DNA of 64,000 nt from Burkholderiales bacterium (GCA_003963115.1 RXJQ01000010.1:84884-148883); one strand, 5' to 3'. Positions 9,049 to 20,200 are shown, counted from the stretch's first letter. The notes: a model not told the origin generated them from the sequence alone. Program-made: numbers and translations.

Positions 9049-10335
9049 TCACTGCTGGGGTGTCGGCGCAGCGGACCCCGGCATCACGAGCCCGACCTGG
9101 CGTGCATGCGCTTGGGCACTGTGCTGATGAAGTGGATGCTGGTGATTCGGTGGTGTCACCAGGGCTGATGACAGCGCCGACGCCGGCAGCTCGGCCACCA
9201 CCTCGGGCCGCACCCACACCGAAACCGAGTGCAGTCGCAGCCTGGCCTCGCTGATGGCCGCCTTCGGGTAGTACCAGCCCAGTGTCAGCGCGATCAGGGC
9301 CCAGTTGCGGGTCGTGAGCTTGAGCAGGTCGGCCACTGGGACCGTGCTCTTAAAGCGGATCTGCTCATGTGCCGTCTCGGACCACAGGCTGTTTTGAAGC
9401 CGCACGCTGAGATAGGGATAGGGCAGCGCCATCATCATGACGATGAGCAGCATGACACCTGGCGCCAGCACCAGCGCCAACCGGATGGATTCGGCCGTGT
9501 GCTTGTCCTGCTTCATGCGGGCCACGGTCGCCCAGTCCAGCCCCACCAGCTCAGACAGGCCCCAGATCAAGGGCAGGATCACCACGAGCAGGGCCAGCAG
9601 GGCCAGCACGCCGGTGCGCAAGGTCACATGCAGGGCCTCCTTGCGCTGAAGGCTGGAGGTGCGCTCATTGCGCCAGTCACCCAGCACGGCATGGCGATGC
9701 TGGTAGCGCTTGAACTGCACATAGACCCAGGGCAAGGCGATGCACAGCGCCGTGGCCGCCAGCCCGCCCAGCAGATAGGCCAGTTGCGTGCGTCCGCCCA
9801 TGCCAGCGATCACGGCCCATACCGCCGTCACACCACCTGCGATATAGAGAAAGGTGGGCAGGCCCATGGCCTTGATGGCATCTGCAGGCGTCGCGGCCAG
9901 TTTGAGGCGCTGGCCCCGCCAGCTCGTGTGCGCCAGCTGGAACTCGAGATAGCCGTGCAGGCCGATGGGTAACATGGCAGCCGTGAGGATCTGCATCGCG
10001 CCCACGCCCCACAGGCGGTAAGGCCCCAGCAAGGAAATGCCGTAGTAGATCAGGTTGAGGATCACGGTGGCGACCATGTTCCCCGCGAACATCTTCCAGG
10101 GGTTGGCGTGGTAGTCCAGGTTGGCGCCGGCCACGTAGGTGTGCTGGTAGAAGTAGCGCAGACGCCCCACCAATGCCCAGGGCAAGGCGATCCCCGCCGT
10201 CAGGAGCATCAGCAGCATGTTCCTGCGCCAGATCGGCCGGTAGCTATCGGCGTCACCCGTGAAGGTGACCGCGTGAGGAATCAAGGACATCTTGAGGACA
10301 GGCGCCAAAGCAGTGAGCGTGGAAAACCATGCCAT
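9049..10335 (-). CDS. DUF898 / YjgN family multi-pass membrane protein
   Basis: A 428-residue inner-membrane protein with about eight hydrophobic segments (for example NMLLMLLTAGIALPWAL, LALLALLVVILPLIWGL, GVMLLIVMMMALPYPYL). The repeated arrangement of an F-x-G start (VTFTGDADSY), WRRN before a helix, and WYYPKAAISEARL with NSLWSETAHEQIRF near the end matches the DUF898/YjgN family. Function is unknown; members are predicted transporters or envelope proteins. The C-terminus is a His/Pro-rich tail of about 45 residues. The start at 10335 has no good ribosome binding site, and an ATG 15 codons further in is a weaker alternative. Confidence 0.8.
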   Translation of the reverse strand: MAWFSTLTALAPVLKMSLIPHAVTFTGDADSYRPIWRRNMLLMLLTAGIALPWALVGRLRYFYQHTYVAGANLDYHANPWKMFAGNMVATVILNLIYYGISLLGPYRLWGVGAMQILTAAMLPIGLHGYLEFQLAHTSWRGQRLKLAATPADAIKAMGLPTFLYIAGGVTAVWAVIAGMGGRTQLAYLLGGLAATALCIALPWVYVQFKRYQHRHAVLGDWRNERTSSLQRKEALHVTLRTGVLALLALLVVILPLIWGLSELVGLDWATVARMKQDKHTAESIRLALVLAPGVMLLIVMMMALPYPYLSVRLQNSLWSETAHEQIRFKSTVPVADLLKLTTRNWALIALTLGWYYPKAAISEARLRLHSVSVWVRPEVVAELPASALSSALVTPPNHQHPLHQHSAQAHARQVGLVMPGSAAPTPQQ

Positions 10336-10546
10336 TGTCCGTTACCCGCCCCGCGTCAGCCGTGGTGGATTCCCCGGGCTGATGGCGCCGATCTGCCCCA
10401 CAAGCCCACCTATTCGCGGGCCTCGCACATGGGCTTTGTGCACACCTGAGGTGAGGCCCGCCCCTTGCCGCCTGCCAGTTGGCCCGGTTGTCATCCATGC
10501 CCGTGGGGGGTATCGTCCCATTCATGACGGTAGCAGTGAGGCAACG

Positions 10547-11434
10547 ATGATCCGGATGCTGCGTGGGTGGGTGATGCTGGTGTGGCTGCTCGGCACGTGG
10601 GTGACATCGGGCGCTCAGGTCGTCACCTACCCCAAGCATCAGGCGGAAAATGACCCGCAGCTCCAGTACATGCTGGAAGTTCTGCGACTGGCCTTGTCCA
10701 AATCCGGCAAACGTTATGAGCTCAAGCAGTCGTCGACGGTGATGGTGCAAAGCCGCGGCATTGCCGAGCTGGCGGCCAACACCGGCTCCGTCGATGTCAT
10801 CTGGACGATGACCAACCCCGAGCGGGAAGAACTGCTGCTGCCGATCCGCATCCCGGTAGACCGGGGCTTGATCGGATGGAGGCTGGCCCTGCTCAACGCG
10901 CAACACGCCCAGTTGCTGGGTGGCGTCAAGGACCAGGCCTCGCTGAGCCAGTACAAGGCCGGGCAGATGCATGACTGGCCCGATACGGCCGTGCTGCGTG
11001 CCAACGGGCTGAACGTGGAGGCCTCACCCACCTACGAAGGCCTGTTCAAGCAACTGGCCTCCAACCGGATCGACTACTTCCCCAGATCGGTCATGGAGGT
11101 GCGCAACGAGCTCAAGGCGCACGACTCAATGCCCCTGGTGCTCGACGAGGCGGTCATGATCCGCTACCCGGCTGCCTACTACTTCTTCGTCAGCAAGAAG
11201 CGGCCGGACCTGGGCGCCGACCTCAACAAGGGCCTGGAAGCTGCCATCGCCGATGGCAGTTTCGCCAAGCTCTTCAAGCGGCACATGCTGCCCCTGCTGG
11301 AGGGGCTCAAGCTGAACAAGCGGACGGTGATCATGCTCAAGAACCCCACGCTGCCTGCGGGCACGCCTTTGGCGCGCCGCGAGCTGTGGTTCGAGCTCGA
11401 TGAGCTGCGGGATCGGGCCACAGCCTTGCGCTGA
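10547..11434 (+). CDS. Periplasmic solute-binding-like protein (amino-acid ABC transporter type)
   Basis: The 295-residue product begins with a signal peptide (MIRMLRGWVMLVWLLGTWVTSGAQ, likely cleaved after SGA) and then VVTYPKHQAENDPQLQYMLEVL. Its lobes resemble bacterial extracellular solute-binding protein family 3: SVDVIWTMTNPEREELLLPIR, a YEGLFKQLASNRIDYFPRS segment and YYFFVSKKRPDLGADLNKGL. No permease or ATPase gene is adjacent, so it may serve as an orphan sensor-type protein, as family members in Burkholderiales often do. The reading frame is open far upstream, but the signal peptide fixes the start at 10547. Confidence 0.75.
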   Translation: MIRMLRGWVMLVWLLGTWVTSGAQVVTYPKHQAENDPQLQYMLEVLRLALSKSGKRYELKQSSTVMVQSRGIAELAANTGSVDVIWTMTNPEREELLLPIRIPVDRGLIGWRLALLNAQHAQLLGGVKDQASLSQYKAGQMHDWPDTAVLRANGLNVEASPTYEGLFKQLASNRIDYFPRSVMEVRNELKAHDSMPLVLDEAVMIRYPAAYYFFVSKKRPDLGADLNKGLEAAIADGSFAKLFKRHMLPLLEGLKLNKRTVIMLKNPTLPAGTPLARRELWFELDELRDRATALR

Positions 11435-11454
11435 GGGGGCGCTCAGCCCACCCC

Positions 11455-14400
11455 TCAACCCACCCATTTGCGCGCGTTGCGGAACATGCGCAGCCAGGGG
11501 CTCGCTGCGCTCTTGTCGCCGCTGGTCCAGCTCATCTGGATGTTGCGGAACACGCGCTCGGGGTGCGGCATCATGGCCGTGAAGCGGCCGTCCGCCGTGG
11601 TCACGCTGGTCAAGCCGCCCGGCGAGCCGTTCGGGTTGAAGGGGTAGACCTCGGTAGCCGCGCCCGTGTTGTCCACAAAGCGCATGGCCTTGTGCACCTT
11701 GGCGGCATTGCCGCGTTGCGAGAAGTTGGCAAAGCCCTCGCCGTGCGACACGGCGATGGGCATGCGGCTGCCGGCCATGCCCTGGAAGAAGATGGAAGGG
11801 CTCTCCAGCACTTCGACCAGGCTCAGGCGCGCCTCGAAGCGCGTGCTCTGGTTGTGCGTGAACTTGGGCCAGTCCTGTGCGCCCGGAATGATGGGGCTCA
11901 GGGCCGCGAGCATCTGGCAGCCATTGCACACGCCCAGCGCAAAGGTGTCGTTGCGGCCGAAGAAAGCCGCGAACTGCTCGGCCAGCTTGGGGTTGAACAT
12001 GATGGAGCGTGCCCAGCCTTCGCCAGCGCCCAGCGTGTCGCCATAGCTGAAGCCACCGCAGGCGATGAAGCCCTGGAACTGGTCAAGACGTGCGCGGCCG
12101 GCTTGCAGGTCGCTCATGTGGACGTCGAAGGTGTCAAAACCGCCTCGCGCCACGGCATAAGCCATCTCCACGTGCGAGTTCACGCCCTGTTCGCGCAGGA
12201 TCGCCACCTTGGGCCTTGCCTTGTGGATGAAAGGTGCGGCCACGTCTTCCAGCGGGTCGAAGCTCAGGCTCACGTGCATGCCGGGGTCTTCGGGCTTGCC
12301 GATGGCGGCGTGCTCGCTGTCGGCGCAGGCGGGGTTGTCTCGCAACTGGGCGATGCGCCAGCTCACCTCATCCCAGGTCTTGTGGAGTTGTTCCAGCGGC
12401 GCACTGAACACGGCCTTGGCGTCGCGCCAGACCTGCACCTCGTGCTGGCCCGCACCACTGAGGATGGGCTTGCCGATCACGTGGCTGTGCTTGCTCAGGC
12501 CGTGCTCGCGCAGGGTCTGCATCACGGCGTCGCGCTCGGCTGTGCGCACTTGCAGCACCACGCCCAGCTCCTCGTTGAACAGCGCCTTGAGCGTCAATTC
12601 GTTGCGGCGCTCGCCCACCTGGCTGGCCCAGTTCTTCGAATCGCCCGTTTCGGCGCGGCTGTCGCTGATGCCATCGCTTTCGGTGACCAGCATGTCCACA
12701 TTGAGGCTCACACCGGTGTGGCCGGCAAAGGCCATCTCGCACACGGTGGCCCACAGGCCGCCATCGCCACGGTCGTGGTAGGCCAGCAGCTTGCCCTGCG
12801 CGCGCAGGGCGTTCACGGCGGCCACGGTGGCTTTGAGCGTCTCGGGGTTGTCGACGTCGGGCACCTCGTTGCCGAACTGATTGAGCACCTGGGCCAGCAT
12901 GGAGCCGGCCATGCGCTTCTTGCCTTCGCCCAGGTCGACCAGGATCAGGCTGGTGTCCAGCGCTTGGCCGTTCTCGGCGGTGATGAGCTGCGGGGTCAGC
13001 GTCGGGCGCACATCGGCGATCGAGGCAAAGGCCGTGACGATGAGGGACACGGGTGCGGTCACCTGTTTGGTCTGGCCTTGCTCGCTCCCACCCTCTTTCC
13101 ATTTCGTGCGCATGGACAGCGAATCCTTGCCCACCGGGATGGAAATGCCCAGCGCCGGGCACAGTTCCATGCCCACGGCCTTGACGGTGTCGTACAGCGC
13201 GGCGTCTTCACCCGGTTCACCGCAAGCCGCCATCCAGTTGGCAGACAGCTTCACTCGAGGCAACTCGATGGGTGCGGCCAGCAGGTTGGTGATGGCCTCG
13301 CCCACGGCCATGCGGCCCGATGCCGGCCCGTTGACCGATGCCAGCGGCGTGCGTTCGCCCATGGCCATGGCTTCGCCGGCAAAGCCCTTGTAGTCCGCCA
13401 GTGTCACGGCCACGTCGGCCACGGGCACCTGCCATGGGCCCACCATCTGGTCACGTGAATTGAGGCCGCCCACGGTGCGGTCGCCGATCGTGATCAAGAA
13501 GCGCTTGCTGGCCACTGTGGGGTGACGCAGCACATCGAAAGCGGCCTTCTCCAGCGTCACGCCGGTCAAGTCCAACTGGCCGCCATCCCATTGCACACGC
13601 TTGACGTCGCGGTGCATCTTGGGCGGCTTGCCCAGCAGCACGTCCATGGGCATGTCCACGGGCTTGTCGGCATCCGGCCGGGTGGTGTCTTCGAGGATCA
13701 GCTCACAGGCTTCGGTGGCCACGCCGATCACGCCGAAAGGGCAGCGCTCGCGGTTGGCCATCTCGGTGAAGATGGGCAGGTCGCCCGGCGCGATGGCCAG
13801 CACATAGCGCTCCTGGCTCTCGTTGCACCAGATCTCCTTGGGCGCCATGCCGGACTCCTCCAGCGGCACCTTGCTCAGATCGAAGCGGGCGCCCTTGCCT
13901 GCGCCGTCCACCAGCTCAGGGAAAGCGTTGGAGATACCGCCTGCGCCCACGTCATGGATGGCCAGGATGGGGTTCTTGTCGCCCAGGCCCCAGCAGTGGT
14001 TGATGACCTCCTGCGCGCGTCGTTCGATCTCGGGGTTGCCACGCTGCACGGAGTCGAAGTCCAGCGCAGCCGAATTGGTGCCCGCCGCCATCGACGACGC
14101 TGCCGCGCCAGCCATGCCGATGCGCATGCCGGGGCCGCCCAGCTGGATCAGCAAGGTGCCCGCATCGAACTTGATCTTCTGCGTCTGTTCGCTGCTGATC
14201 GTGCCGATGCCACCGGCGATCATGATGGGCTTGTGGTAGCCACGGCGGATGGCCTGGTCACCGTGACCCACGGTCTGCTCGAACACGCGGAAGTAGCCGC
14301 CCAGATTGGAGCGCCCGAACTCGTTGTTGAACGCTGCGCCGCCCAGGGGGCCCTCGATCATGATCTGCAGCGGGCTGGCAATGTGCTCGGGCTTGCCGAA

Positions 14401-15501
14401 CTGCTCAGCCTCCCAGGGCTCTTGCGTACCCGGCAGGTTCAGGTTGGACACAGAGAAACCCGTCAGGCCCGACTTGGGGCGCGAACCACGGCCCGTGGCA
14501 CCCTCATCGCGGATCTCGCCACCGGCGCCCGTCGAGGCACCAGGGAAAGGCGAAATCGCGGTGGGGTGGTTGTGCGTTTCGACTTTCATCAGCACGTGGG
14601 CCAGCTCTTCGCGGGCCTGGTACTGCGGTGCATTGGTGTAGCCTGCCGGCATCCAGCGCTCGATCCGATGGCCCTCCATCACCGAGGCGTTGTCGGAGTA
14701 GGCCACCACCGTGTGCTGCGGGCTGATCTTCTCGGTTTGGCGGATCATGCCGAACATCGACAGCGCCTGCGCTTGACCATCAATGGTGAACTGCGCGTTG
14801 AAGATCTTGTGGCGGCAGTGTTCGCTGTTGGCCTGGGCGAACATCGTCAGCTCGACGTCCGTCGGGTTGCGCTTGAGGCCCGTGAAGGCCCTGACCAGGT
14901 AGTCGATTTCGTCATCCGACAAGGCCAGACCGAAGGTCACGTTGGCCTCTTCCAATGCCTTGCGGCCCTGGCCCAGCACGTCCACGTGCGCCATCGGGAC
15001 GCCCTGCTTCTCATCGAACAGGTGGCGGGCCTCGTCGCGCGCCAGCAGCACGCTTTCGGTCATGCGGTCATGCAGCAGCGCAGCGCAGGCCTGCAGGTCC
15101 TGCTCGGCCAGGGGCTTGACACCGCCTGTGAGTGCGCCGATCAAGCCTGCCTTGACGCTCAGGCGGTATTCAACGACACGCTCCACGCGGTGGATCGCCA
15201 GACCGCAGTTGTGCGCGATGTCGGTTGCCTTCGACGCCCAGGGTGACACGGTGCCCATGCGGGGCGCCACCACGATCAGGTCGCCCTCGCAGGGGCCCTC
15301 GTAGGCATCGCCATAGCTCAGCAGGGAGGACAGCTTGTCCAGCTCGCCTTGGCTCAGGTCCTGATTCAGATCGACCCAGTGCACGAAGCGGGCATGCACA
15401 CCTTGGATACGGGGGTTGATCGCCTGCAGCTTGGGCAGCAGTGCCTGGACTTGGTGAGGAGCCAGGGCGTTGCCGCCCTCGAAGTGCATCAGCTTGGACA
15501 T
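11455..15501 (-). CDS. purL: Phosphoribosylformylglycinamidine synthase
   Basis: A single-chain PurL of about 1348 residues, the large gammaproteobacterial/betaproteobacterial form. It converts FGAR, ATP and glutamine to FGAM in purine synthesis. Visible parts are the N-terminal adaptor domain, the synthetase core ([50 protein letters not shown]) and the C-terminal glutamine amidotransferase with nucleophile Cys in [10 protein letters not shown] and His in [10 protein letters not shown]. The start is set at the ATG at 15501 ([13 protein letters not shown]), where homology starts; the frame is open 35 codons upstream. The gene is convergent with the solute-binding gene and divergent from map. 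Confidence 0.95.
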   Translation of the reverse strand: MSKLMHFEGGNALAPHQVQALLPKLQAINPRIQGVHARFVHWVDLNQDLSQGELDKLSSLLSYGDAYEGPCEGDLIVVAPRMGTVSPWASKATDIAHNCGLAIHRVERVVEYRLSVKAGLIGALTGGVKPLAEQDLQACAALLHDRMTESVLLARDEARHLFDEKQGVPMAHVDVLGQGRKALEEANVTFGLALSDDEIDYLVRAFTGLKRNPTDVELTMFAQANSEHCRHKIFNAQFTIDGQAQALSMFGMIRQTEKISPQHTVVAYSDNASVMEGHRIERWMPAGYTNAPQYQAREELAHVLMKVETHNHPTAISPFPGASTGAGGEIRDEGATGRGSRPKSGLTGFSVSNLNLPGTQEPWEAEQFGKPEHIASPLQIMIEGPLGGAAFNNEFGRSNLGGYFRVFEQTVGHGDQAIRRGYHKPIMIAGGIGTISSEQTQKIKFDAGTLLIQLGGPGMRIGMAGAAASSMAAGTNSAALDFDSVQRGNPEIERRAQEVINHCWGLGDKNPILAIHDVGAGGISNAFPELVDGAGKGARFDLSKVPLEESGMAPKEIWCNESQERYVLAIAPGDLPIFTEMANRERCPFGVIGVATEACELILEDTTRPDADKPVDMPMDVLLGKPPKMHRDVKRVQWDGGQLDLTGVTLEKAAFDVLRHPTVASKRFLITIGDRTVGGLNSRDQMVGPWQVPVADVAVTLADYKGFAGEAMAMGERTPLASVNGPASGRMAVGEAITNLLAAPIELPRVKLSANWMAACGEPGEDAALYDTVKAVGMELCPALGISIPVGKDSLSMRTKWKEGGSEQGQTKQVTAPVSLIVTAFASIADVRPTLTPQLITAENGQALDTSLILVDLGEGKKRMAGSMLAQVLNQFGNEVPDVDNPETLKATVAAVNALRAQGKLLAYHDRGDGGLWATVCEMAFAGHTGVSLNVDMLVTESDGISDSRAETGDSKNWASQVGERRNELTLKALFNEELGVVLQVRTAERDAVMQTLREHGLSKHSHVIGKPILSGAGQHEVQVWRDAKAVFSAPLEQLHKTWDEVSWRIAQLRDNPACADSEHAAIGKPEDPGMHVSLSFDPLEDVAAPFIHKARPKVAILREQGVNSHVEMAYAVARGGFDTFDVHMSDLQAGRARLDQFQGFIACGGFSYGDTLGAGEGWARSIMFNPKLAEQFAAFFGRNDTFALGVCNGCQMLAALSPIIPGAQDWPKFTHNQSTRFEARLSLVEVLESPSIFFQGMAGSRMPIAVSHGEGFANFSQRGNAAKVHKAMRFVDNTGAATEVYPFNPNGSPGGLTSVTTADGRFTAMMPHPERVFRNIQMSWTSGDKSAASPWLRMFRNARKWVG

Positions 15502-15633
15502 CGCGTGGGTCGAGCGTTCGTCAGGAAAAACGCGCATTTTACCGTTCGCCAACCTCAAAAGCCCGATTTCGATGCCTTTCTCATGCCCCTGACCGCGTCG
15601 CGGCACTCACGAAATACGGATAATTCGCATCCT

Positions 15634-16446
15634 ATGAGCATCACCATCAAAACAGGCGCCGAGATCGACGCCATGCGTCTGGCTGGACGACTGGCGTCCG
15701 AGGTGCTGGACTACATCACGCCCTTCGTCAAACCCGGTGTCACCACCGAAGAGCTGGACAAGCTCTGCCATGACTACATGGTCAAGGAACAGGGCACCGT
15801 CCCTGCACCTTTGAACTATGCGCCGGGTGGCCACACGCCCTACCCCAAGTCCATCTGCACGTCCATCAACCACCAGGTCTGCCACGGCATCCCCAGTGAG
15901 AAGGTCTTGAAGGACGGCGACATCGTCAACATCGACATCACCGTCATCAAGGATGGCTGGCATGGCGACACCAGCCGCATGTTCGTGGTGGGCAATGGCT
16001 CCATCGCGGCCAAGCGCCTCTGCGCCCTCACCTACGAAGCCATGTGGCGCGGCATCGCCAAGGTCAGTCCCGGCGTTCGCCTGGGCGACATCGGCCACAC
16101 CATCCAGACCTTCGCCGAGAACCAGGGCTTCTCGGTGGTGCGCGAGTTCTGCGGCCACGGCATCGGCCAGAAGTTCCATGAAGAACCTCAAGTGCTGCAC
16201 TACGGCCGTCCGGGCACGCTGGAAGAGCTCAAGCCCGGCATGACCTTCACCATCGAGCCCATGATCAACGCCGGCAAGCGCGACATCAAATCACTTGGCG
16301 ACGGCTGGACCATCGTCACCAAGGACCGATCCCTGTCGGCCCAGTGGGAACACACCGTGCTCGTGACCGAAACCGGCTTCGAGGTGCTGACCCTGTCCGC
16401 AGGCAGCCCGCCCCCGCCCGACTTCATCACGTCCACCAAGACTTGA
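15634..16446 (+). CDS. map: Type I methionine aminopeptidase
   Basis: The 270-residue enzyme removes the initiator methionine from nascent proteins. All five metal ligands of the family are visible: two Asp in NIDITVIKDGWHGDTSRMF, His in FCGHGIGQKFHEEP, Glu in FTIEPM and Glu in the terminal QWEHTVLVT. The start at 15634 (MSITIKTGAEIDAMRLAGR) matches the family. A C-terminal tail of about 15 residues rich in Pro and Ser (AGSPPPPDF) extends beyond the core. glnD follows after 59 bases, a gene order that is common in proteobacteria (map-glnD). Confidence 0.95.
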   Translation: MSITIKTGAEIDAMRLAGRLASEVLDYITPFVKPGVTTEELDKLCHDYMVKEQGTVPAPLNYAPGGHTPYPKSICTSINHQVCHGIPSEKVLKDGDIVNIDITVIKDGWHGDTSRMFVVGNGSIAAKRLCALTYEAMWRGIAKVSPGVRLGDIGHTIQTFAENQGFSVVREFCGHGIGQKFHEEPQVLHYGRPGTLEELKPGMTFTIEPMINAGKRDIKSLGDGWTIVTKDRSLSAQWEHTVLVTETGFEVLTLSAGSPPPPDFITSTKT

Positions 16447-16505
16447 TCCCGCTACGGGCCCTGCCTCACCGCAGGGCCTTTGTCATTGCAGTACCGCTCG
16501 AAAAC

Positions 16506-19097
16506 ATGCCCCTGGACGTCGCCGCCCTTCGCTCGCAGTTCAAGACCGCCAAGACCGAACTTCTGGACCAGTTCCAGCAAAGCCGTGCCTCGACGGTCAC
16601 AGCCGGCCGCCTGCTGACGCAACTGGCGCGCCTGGTCGACCGCACGCTCATCCAGATCTGGGATGCGCACGCCATGCCCAAAGGCGCGGCCCTGGTAGCC
16701 GTGGGCGGCTATGGCCGCGGCGAGTTGTTCCCGCACTCCGATGTGGACGTGCTGCTGCTCATGCCCGTCTCGCCCTCGGTGATCGGCGATGAAAGCCTGG
16801 CCCCCAGCGTCGAGAGCTTCATCAGCGCCTGCTGGGACATCGGCCTGGAGATCGGCTCCAGCGTGCGCAGCGTCGAGGAATGTGGCGAAGAGGCGCAACG
16901 CGACATCACCGTGCAGACGGCCTTGCTGGAAGCACGCATCATCTGCGGCTCACGCGCACGCTTCGAGGAGCTGCAGCATGCCACCTTGGAGCACATGAAC
17001 GTGCCGGCCTTCATGACAGCCAAGATGCTGGAGATGCGCCAGCGCCACCTCAAGTACGAAGACACGCCCTACTCGCTGGAGCCCAACTGCAAGGAAAGCC
17101 CAGGCGGCCTGCGCGACCTGCAGGTGGTGCTGTGGCTGGCCCGTGCGGCCCGTCTGGGCAAGACCTGGCATGAGCTGGCCAAGAACGGCCTGCTGACACC
17201 GTTCGAGGCCCGCCAGCTTCAGCGCAATGAAGGCACGCTCAAGCTCATCCGCACGCGCCTGCACCAGATCGCCGGCCGCCGTGAAGACCGCCTGGTGTTC
17301 GACCTGCAAACCGCTGTGGCCGAGTCCTTCGGCTACACCAACACGCCGGCCCTGCGCGCCAGCGAGGCCCTGATGCGCCGCTACTACTGGGCAGCCAAGG
17401 CCGTCACCCAGCTCAACCAGATCCTGATCCTCAACATCGAGGAGCGTGTGCAGGGATCGCAGAACGCGCCCATGCGCCGCATCAATGAACGCTTCCTGGA
17501 TCGCGGCGGCTTCCTCGAAGTGGTCAGCGACGATCTCTATCAGCGCGACCCGCACGCCATCCTCGCCACCTTCCTGGCCCTGCAGCAGGACAACACGCTC
17601 AAGGGCCTGTCGGCACGCACCCTGCGCGCGCTCTACAACGCCCGCAACGTGATGGACGGCGCCTTCCGCAAGGACCCTGTCAACCACCAGGCCTTCATGG
17701 CCATCCTGCGCGAACAGCAAGGCCAGACCCGCGTGATGCGCCTGCTCAACCAGACCTCGGTGCTGGGCCGCTACCTCTGGGTGTTCCGCCGCATCGTGGG
17801 CCAGATGCAGCACGACCTGTTCCATGTCTACACAGTAGATCAGCACATCCTGATGGTGGTGCGCAATGTGCGGCGCTTCTTCATTCCCGAGCATGCGCAT
17901 GAGTACCCCTTCTGCACGCAACTGGCCGCCGAATGGGACAAGCCCTGGGTGCTGTACGTGGCCGCTCTCTTCCACGACGTGGCCAAAGGCCGTGGCGGCG
18001 ACCACTCCGAACTCGGGACCGTGGAGGTGCGCCGCTTCTGCCGCGACCACGACATCACGGGTGACGATGCCAAGCTCATCGAATTCCTGGTGGCCCAGCA
18101 CCTGACCATGTCGCGCATCGCGCAAAAGGAAGACCTCTCGGACCCTGACGTCATCCAGGCCTTTGCCAAGCGTGTGGGCAACGAACGCACGTTGACCGCG
18201 CTGTACCTGCTCACCGTGGCCGACATCCGCGGCACCAGCCCCAAGGTCTGGAACGCCTGGAAGGGCAAGCTGCTGGAAGACCTCTACAAGCTCACCCTGC
18301 GCGCCCTGGGTGGGGCCCGCCCGCACATGGACGCCGAGATCGAGGCCCGCAAGCAGCAGGCCCGCCACACCATGGCGCTCTACTACATGCCGCCCGGCAC
18401 CGAAGAGCCGCTGTGGAAGACGCTGGACATGAGCTACTTCGCCCGCCATGATTCCGCCGACATCGCCTGGCACACGCGCATGCTGTGGCGCCATGTCGAG
18501 ACCGAGCAGCCGATCGTGGCCGCGCGCCTGTCATCTGTCGGCGAAGGCCTGCAAGTATTGGTCTACGCGCCCGACAAGCCCGACCTCTTTGCCCGTATCT
18601 GCGGCTACTTCGACAAGGCCGGCTTCAGCATCCAGGACGCGCGCATCCACACGTCCAAGTCAGGCTACGCGATCGACACCTTCCAGATCCTGGCGGCCGA
18701 CAACATGGCATTCGAAGGTGTGCACTACCGCGATCTGATCGCACTTGTTGAAACCCAACTGACCGAAGCCGCCGCGTCCAGCGAGCCTTTGCACGATCCG
18801 AGCCGAGGCCGGCTGTCACGTCGCGTGAAGTCCTTCCCGGTCAAGCCGCGCGTGAGCCTGCGCCCCGATGAGCGCGCCCAACGCTGGCTGCTGAGTGTCT
18901 CAGCCAGCGACCGATCCGGTCTGCTCTACGTCATCGCACGCACGCTGGCGCGCCATCAGGTCAACGTGCAACTGGCCAAGGTCAGCACCTTGGGCGAGCG
19001 CGTGGAAGACACCTTCCTGGTCACAGGCGATGCCTTGCGCCAGGACAGGCTTCAGCTGACGCTGGAAACGGAATTGCTGGATGCGCTGGCCGCTTGA
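16506..19097 (+). CDS. glnD: Bifunctional PII uridylyltransferase / uridylyl-removing enzyme
   Basis: The 863-residue protein is the nitrogen sensor that uridylylates PII proteins when glutamine is low and removes UMP when it is high. Domains in order: nucleotidyltransferase with GGYGRGELFPHSDVDVLLL, a PII-UTase helical domain (CKESPGGLRDLQVV), an HD hydrolase domain (YVAALFHDVAKGRGGDHSELG) and two C-terminal ACT domains (starting near VLVYAPDKPDLFARICGYF and LLSVSASDRSGLLYVIART). The ATG at 16506 is used because sequence upstream overlaps the map 3' end region and does not look like GlnD. Confidence 0.95.
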   Translation: MPLDVAALRSQFKTAKTELLDQFQQSRASTVTAGRLLTQLARLVDRTLIQIWDAHAMPKGAALVAVGGYGRGELFPHSDVDVLLLMPVSPSVIGDESLAPSVESFISACWDIGLEIGSSVRSVEECGEEAQRDITVQTALLEARIICGSRARFEELQHATLEHMNVPAFMTAKMLEMRQRHLKYEDTPYSLEPNCKESPGGLRDLQVVLWLARAARLGKTWHELAKNGLLTPFEARQLQRNEGTLKLIRTRLHQIAGRREDRLVFDLQTAVAESFGYTNTPALRASEALMRRYYWAAKAVTQLNQILILNIEERVQGSQNAPMRRINERFLDRGGFLEVVSDDLYQRDPHAILATFLALQQDNTLKGLSARTLRALYNARNVMDGAFRKDPVNHQAFMAILREQQGQTRVMRLLNQTSVLGRYLWVFRRIVGQMQHDLFHVYTVDQHILMVVRNVRRFFIPEHAHEYPFCTQLAAEWDKPWVLYVAALFHDVAKGRGGDHSELGTVEVRRFCRDHDITGDDAKLIEFLVAQHLTMSRIAQKEDLSDPDVIQAFAKRVGNERTLTALYLLTVADIRGTSPKVWNAWKGKLLEDLYKLTLRALGGARPHMDAEIEARKQQARHTMALYYMPPGTEEPLWKTLDMSYFARHDSADIAWHTRMLWRHVETEQPIVAARLSSVGEGLQVLVYAPDKPDLFARICGYFDKAGFSIQDARIHTSKSGYAIDTFQILAADNMAFEGVHYRDLIALVETQLTEAAASSEPLHDPSRGRLSRRVKSFPVKPRVSLRPDERAQRWLLSVSASDRSGLLYVIARTLARHQVNVQLAKVSTLGERVEDTFLVTGDALRQDRLQLTLETELLDALAA

Positions 19098-19102
19098 TGC
19101 GG

Positions 19103-19306
19103 TCAAGCTGGTTCTTTGGGATCCAGCAGCAATTCCAGCCTCGCGATCTGATCGCGCAACAGCAAACGGCGTTTCTTGAGCCGGCGCAAAGACAGTTCGT
19201 CGACGGGGCTTTGCTCCGAGGCACGGTCAATCAGATTATCGAGATCAGCATGCTCCATGCGCAGCTCGATGAGCTGGCGATGGGGAGAGTGCAGGTTTTC
19301 TTGCAT
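19103..19306 (-). CDS. YdcH family protein (DUF465)
   Basis: A small, highly charged coiled-coil-like protein of 67 residues (71 if an ATG at 19318 is used). The pattern HRQLIELRMEHADLDNLIDRA, then LRRLKKRRLLLRDQIARLE, is typical of the DUF465/YdcH family, whose function is unknown. It is convergent with glnD, with five bases between the stops, and divergent from the PP2C gene. Either start codon gives the same family domain. Confidence 0.8.
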   Translation of the reverse strand: MQENLHSPHRQLIELRMEHADLDNLIDRASEQSPVDELSLRRLKKRRLLLRDQIARLELLLDPKEPA

Positions 19307-19408
19307 CTTGGACGCCACAAGGCTCCATGACTAGAGGCGCTTGAACAAGGGATGCCCCGGGGCACCGCCTTTCCCCGGATCCTACTAATTAGCGATTATA
19401 GTTTTCCC

Positions 19409-20179
19409 ATGATGATGAATGCACCGTCCAGTTTCAGACTGGTGGCTGCCACCGGCATTCACCGGGGGGACAGGCCCTATCAGCAAGACCAGGTAGAAAT
19501 CATCCCTCACCCTCGGGTGCAGGGATGCCTGCTTGCCGTTGTGGCGGACGGCATGGGGGGCAAAAGCGGCGGACGCAAAGCGGCTGACCAGGTCATCATG
19601 ACCGCGCGCCAGGTGTTTGACCGCTACGTGCCCAGCAAGGACGACTCCGTCGAAGTGCTGTCGCAGCTGGTCAACGAGGCGCACTTGATGATCAAGCTGA
19701 CGGCGCTGGCCTTTGAGGAAGAACCTCATTCCACCATCGGTGCCTTCATCGTCAATCCGAACCTGTCGGCTGACCTGGTCCACGCGGGCGACACCCGCGT
19801 CTACCATTTCCGCGGCCCCGAAGTGGTTCACCGCACCAAGGACCACTCTTTCGTTCAGCGTCTGGTCGACGAAGGCCAGATCACCGACGAAGAGGCCAAT
19901 GTCCACCCACAGGCCAATTTGCTGACCGGCTGCCTGGGCACCCAGCAGGACCCGCCCGTCACCACGCACCGCATCCATCAACTCGAAGTGGGCGACAGCC
20001 TGCTGGTGTGCTCCGACGGCCTGTGGCACTACTTCACCCCGAAGGAGTTGGGGGCGATCGTGCACACCCTGCCGCCGCGCGAGGCAGCCGAGATGCTGGT
20101 GGGCAAGGCCCGTCACCGTGCCCGTGCGGGCGGCGACAACCTGTCCCTGGCCCTGGTTCGCGTCGAATCACCCAGCTGA
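19409..20179 (+). CDS. PP2C-type serine/threonine protein phosphatase
   Basis: The 256-residue soluble enzyme has the PPM/PP2C motifs: GIHRGDRPYQQDQVE (motif with the metal-binding Asp), AVVADGMGGKSGG, GAFIVNPNLSADLVHAGDTR, DHSFVQRLVDEGQI, and SDGLWHYF followed by GGDNLSLALVRV near the end. It should dephosphorylate Ser/Thr residues in a metal-dependent way. No Ser/Thr kinase gene is adjacent in the window, so the partner is unknown. Three consecutive ATG codons sit at 19409-19417; any may be used. The following acyltransferase gene starts 21 bases after its stop. Confidence 0.88.
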   Translation: MMMNAPSSFRLVAATGIHRGDRPYQQDQVEIIPHPRVQGCLLAVVADGMGGKSGGRKAADQVIMTARQVFDRYVPSKDDSVEVLSQLVNEAHLMIKLTALAFEEEPHSTIGAFIVNPNLSADLVHAGDTRVYHFRGPEVVHRTKDHSFVQRLVDEGQITDEEANVHPQANLLTGCLGTQQDPPVTTHRIHQLEVGDSLLVCSDGLWHYFTPKELGAIVHTLPPREAAEMLVGKARHRARAGGDNLSLALVRVESPS

Positions 20180-20200
20180 ACGCCGATCGGAGCACCCAGG

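Noticed and set aside
11563..15246. Long open frames of 631 and 574 codons antisense to purL
   Set aside because: Both overlie certain PurL catalytic segments and have the biased composition of reverse-strand shadows.
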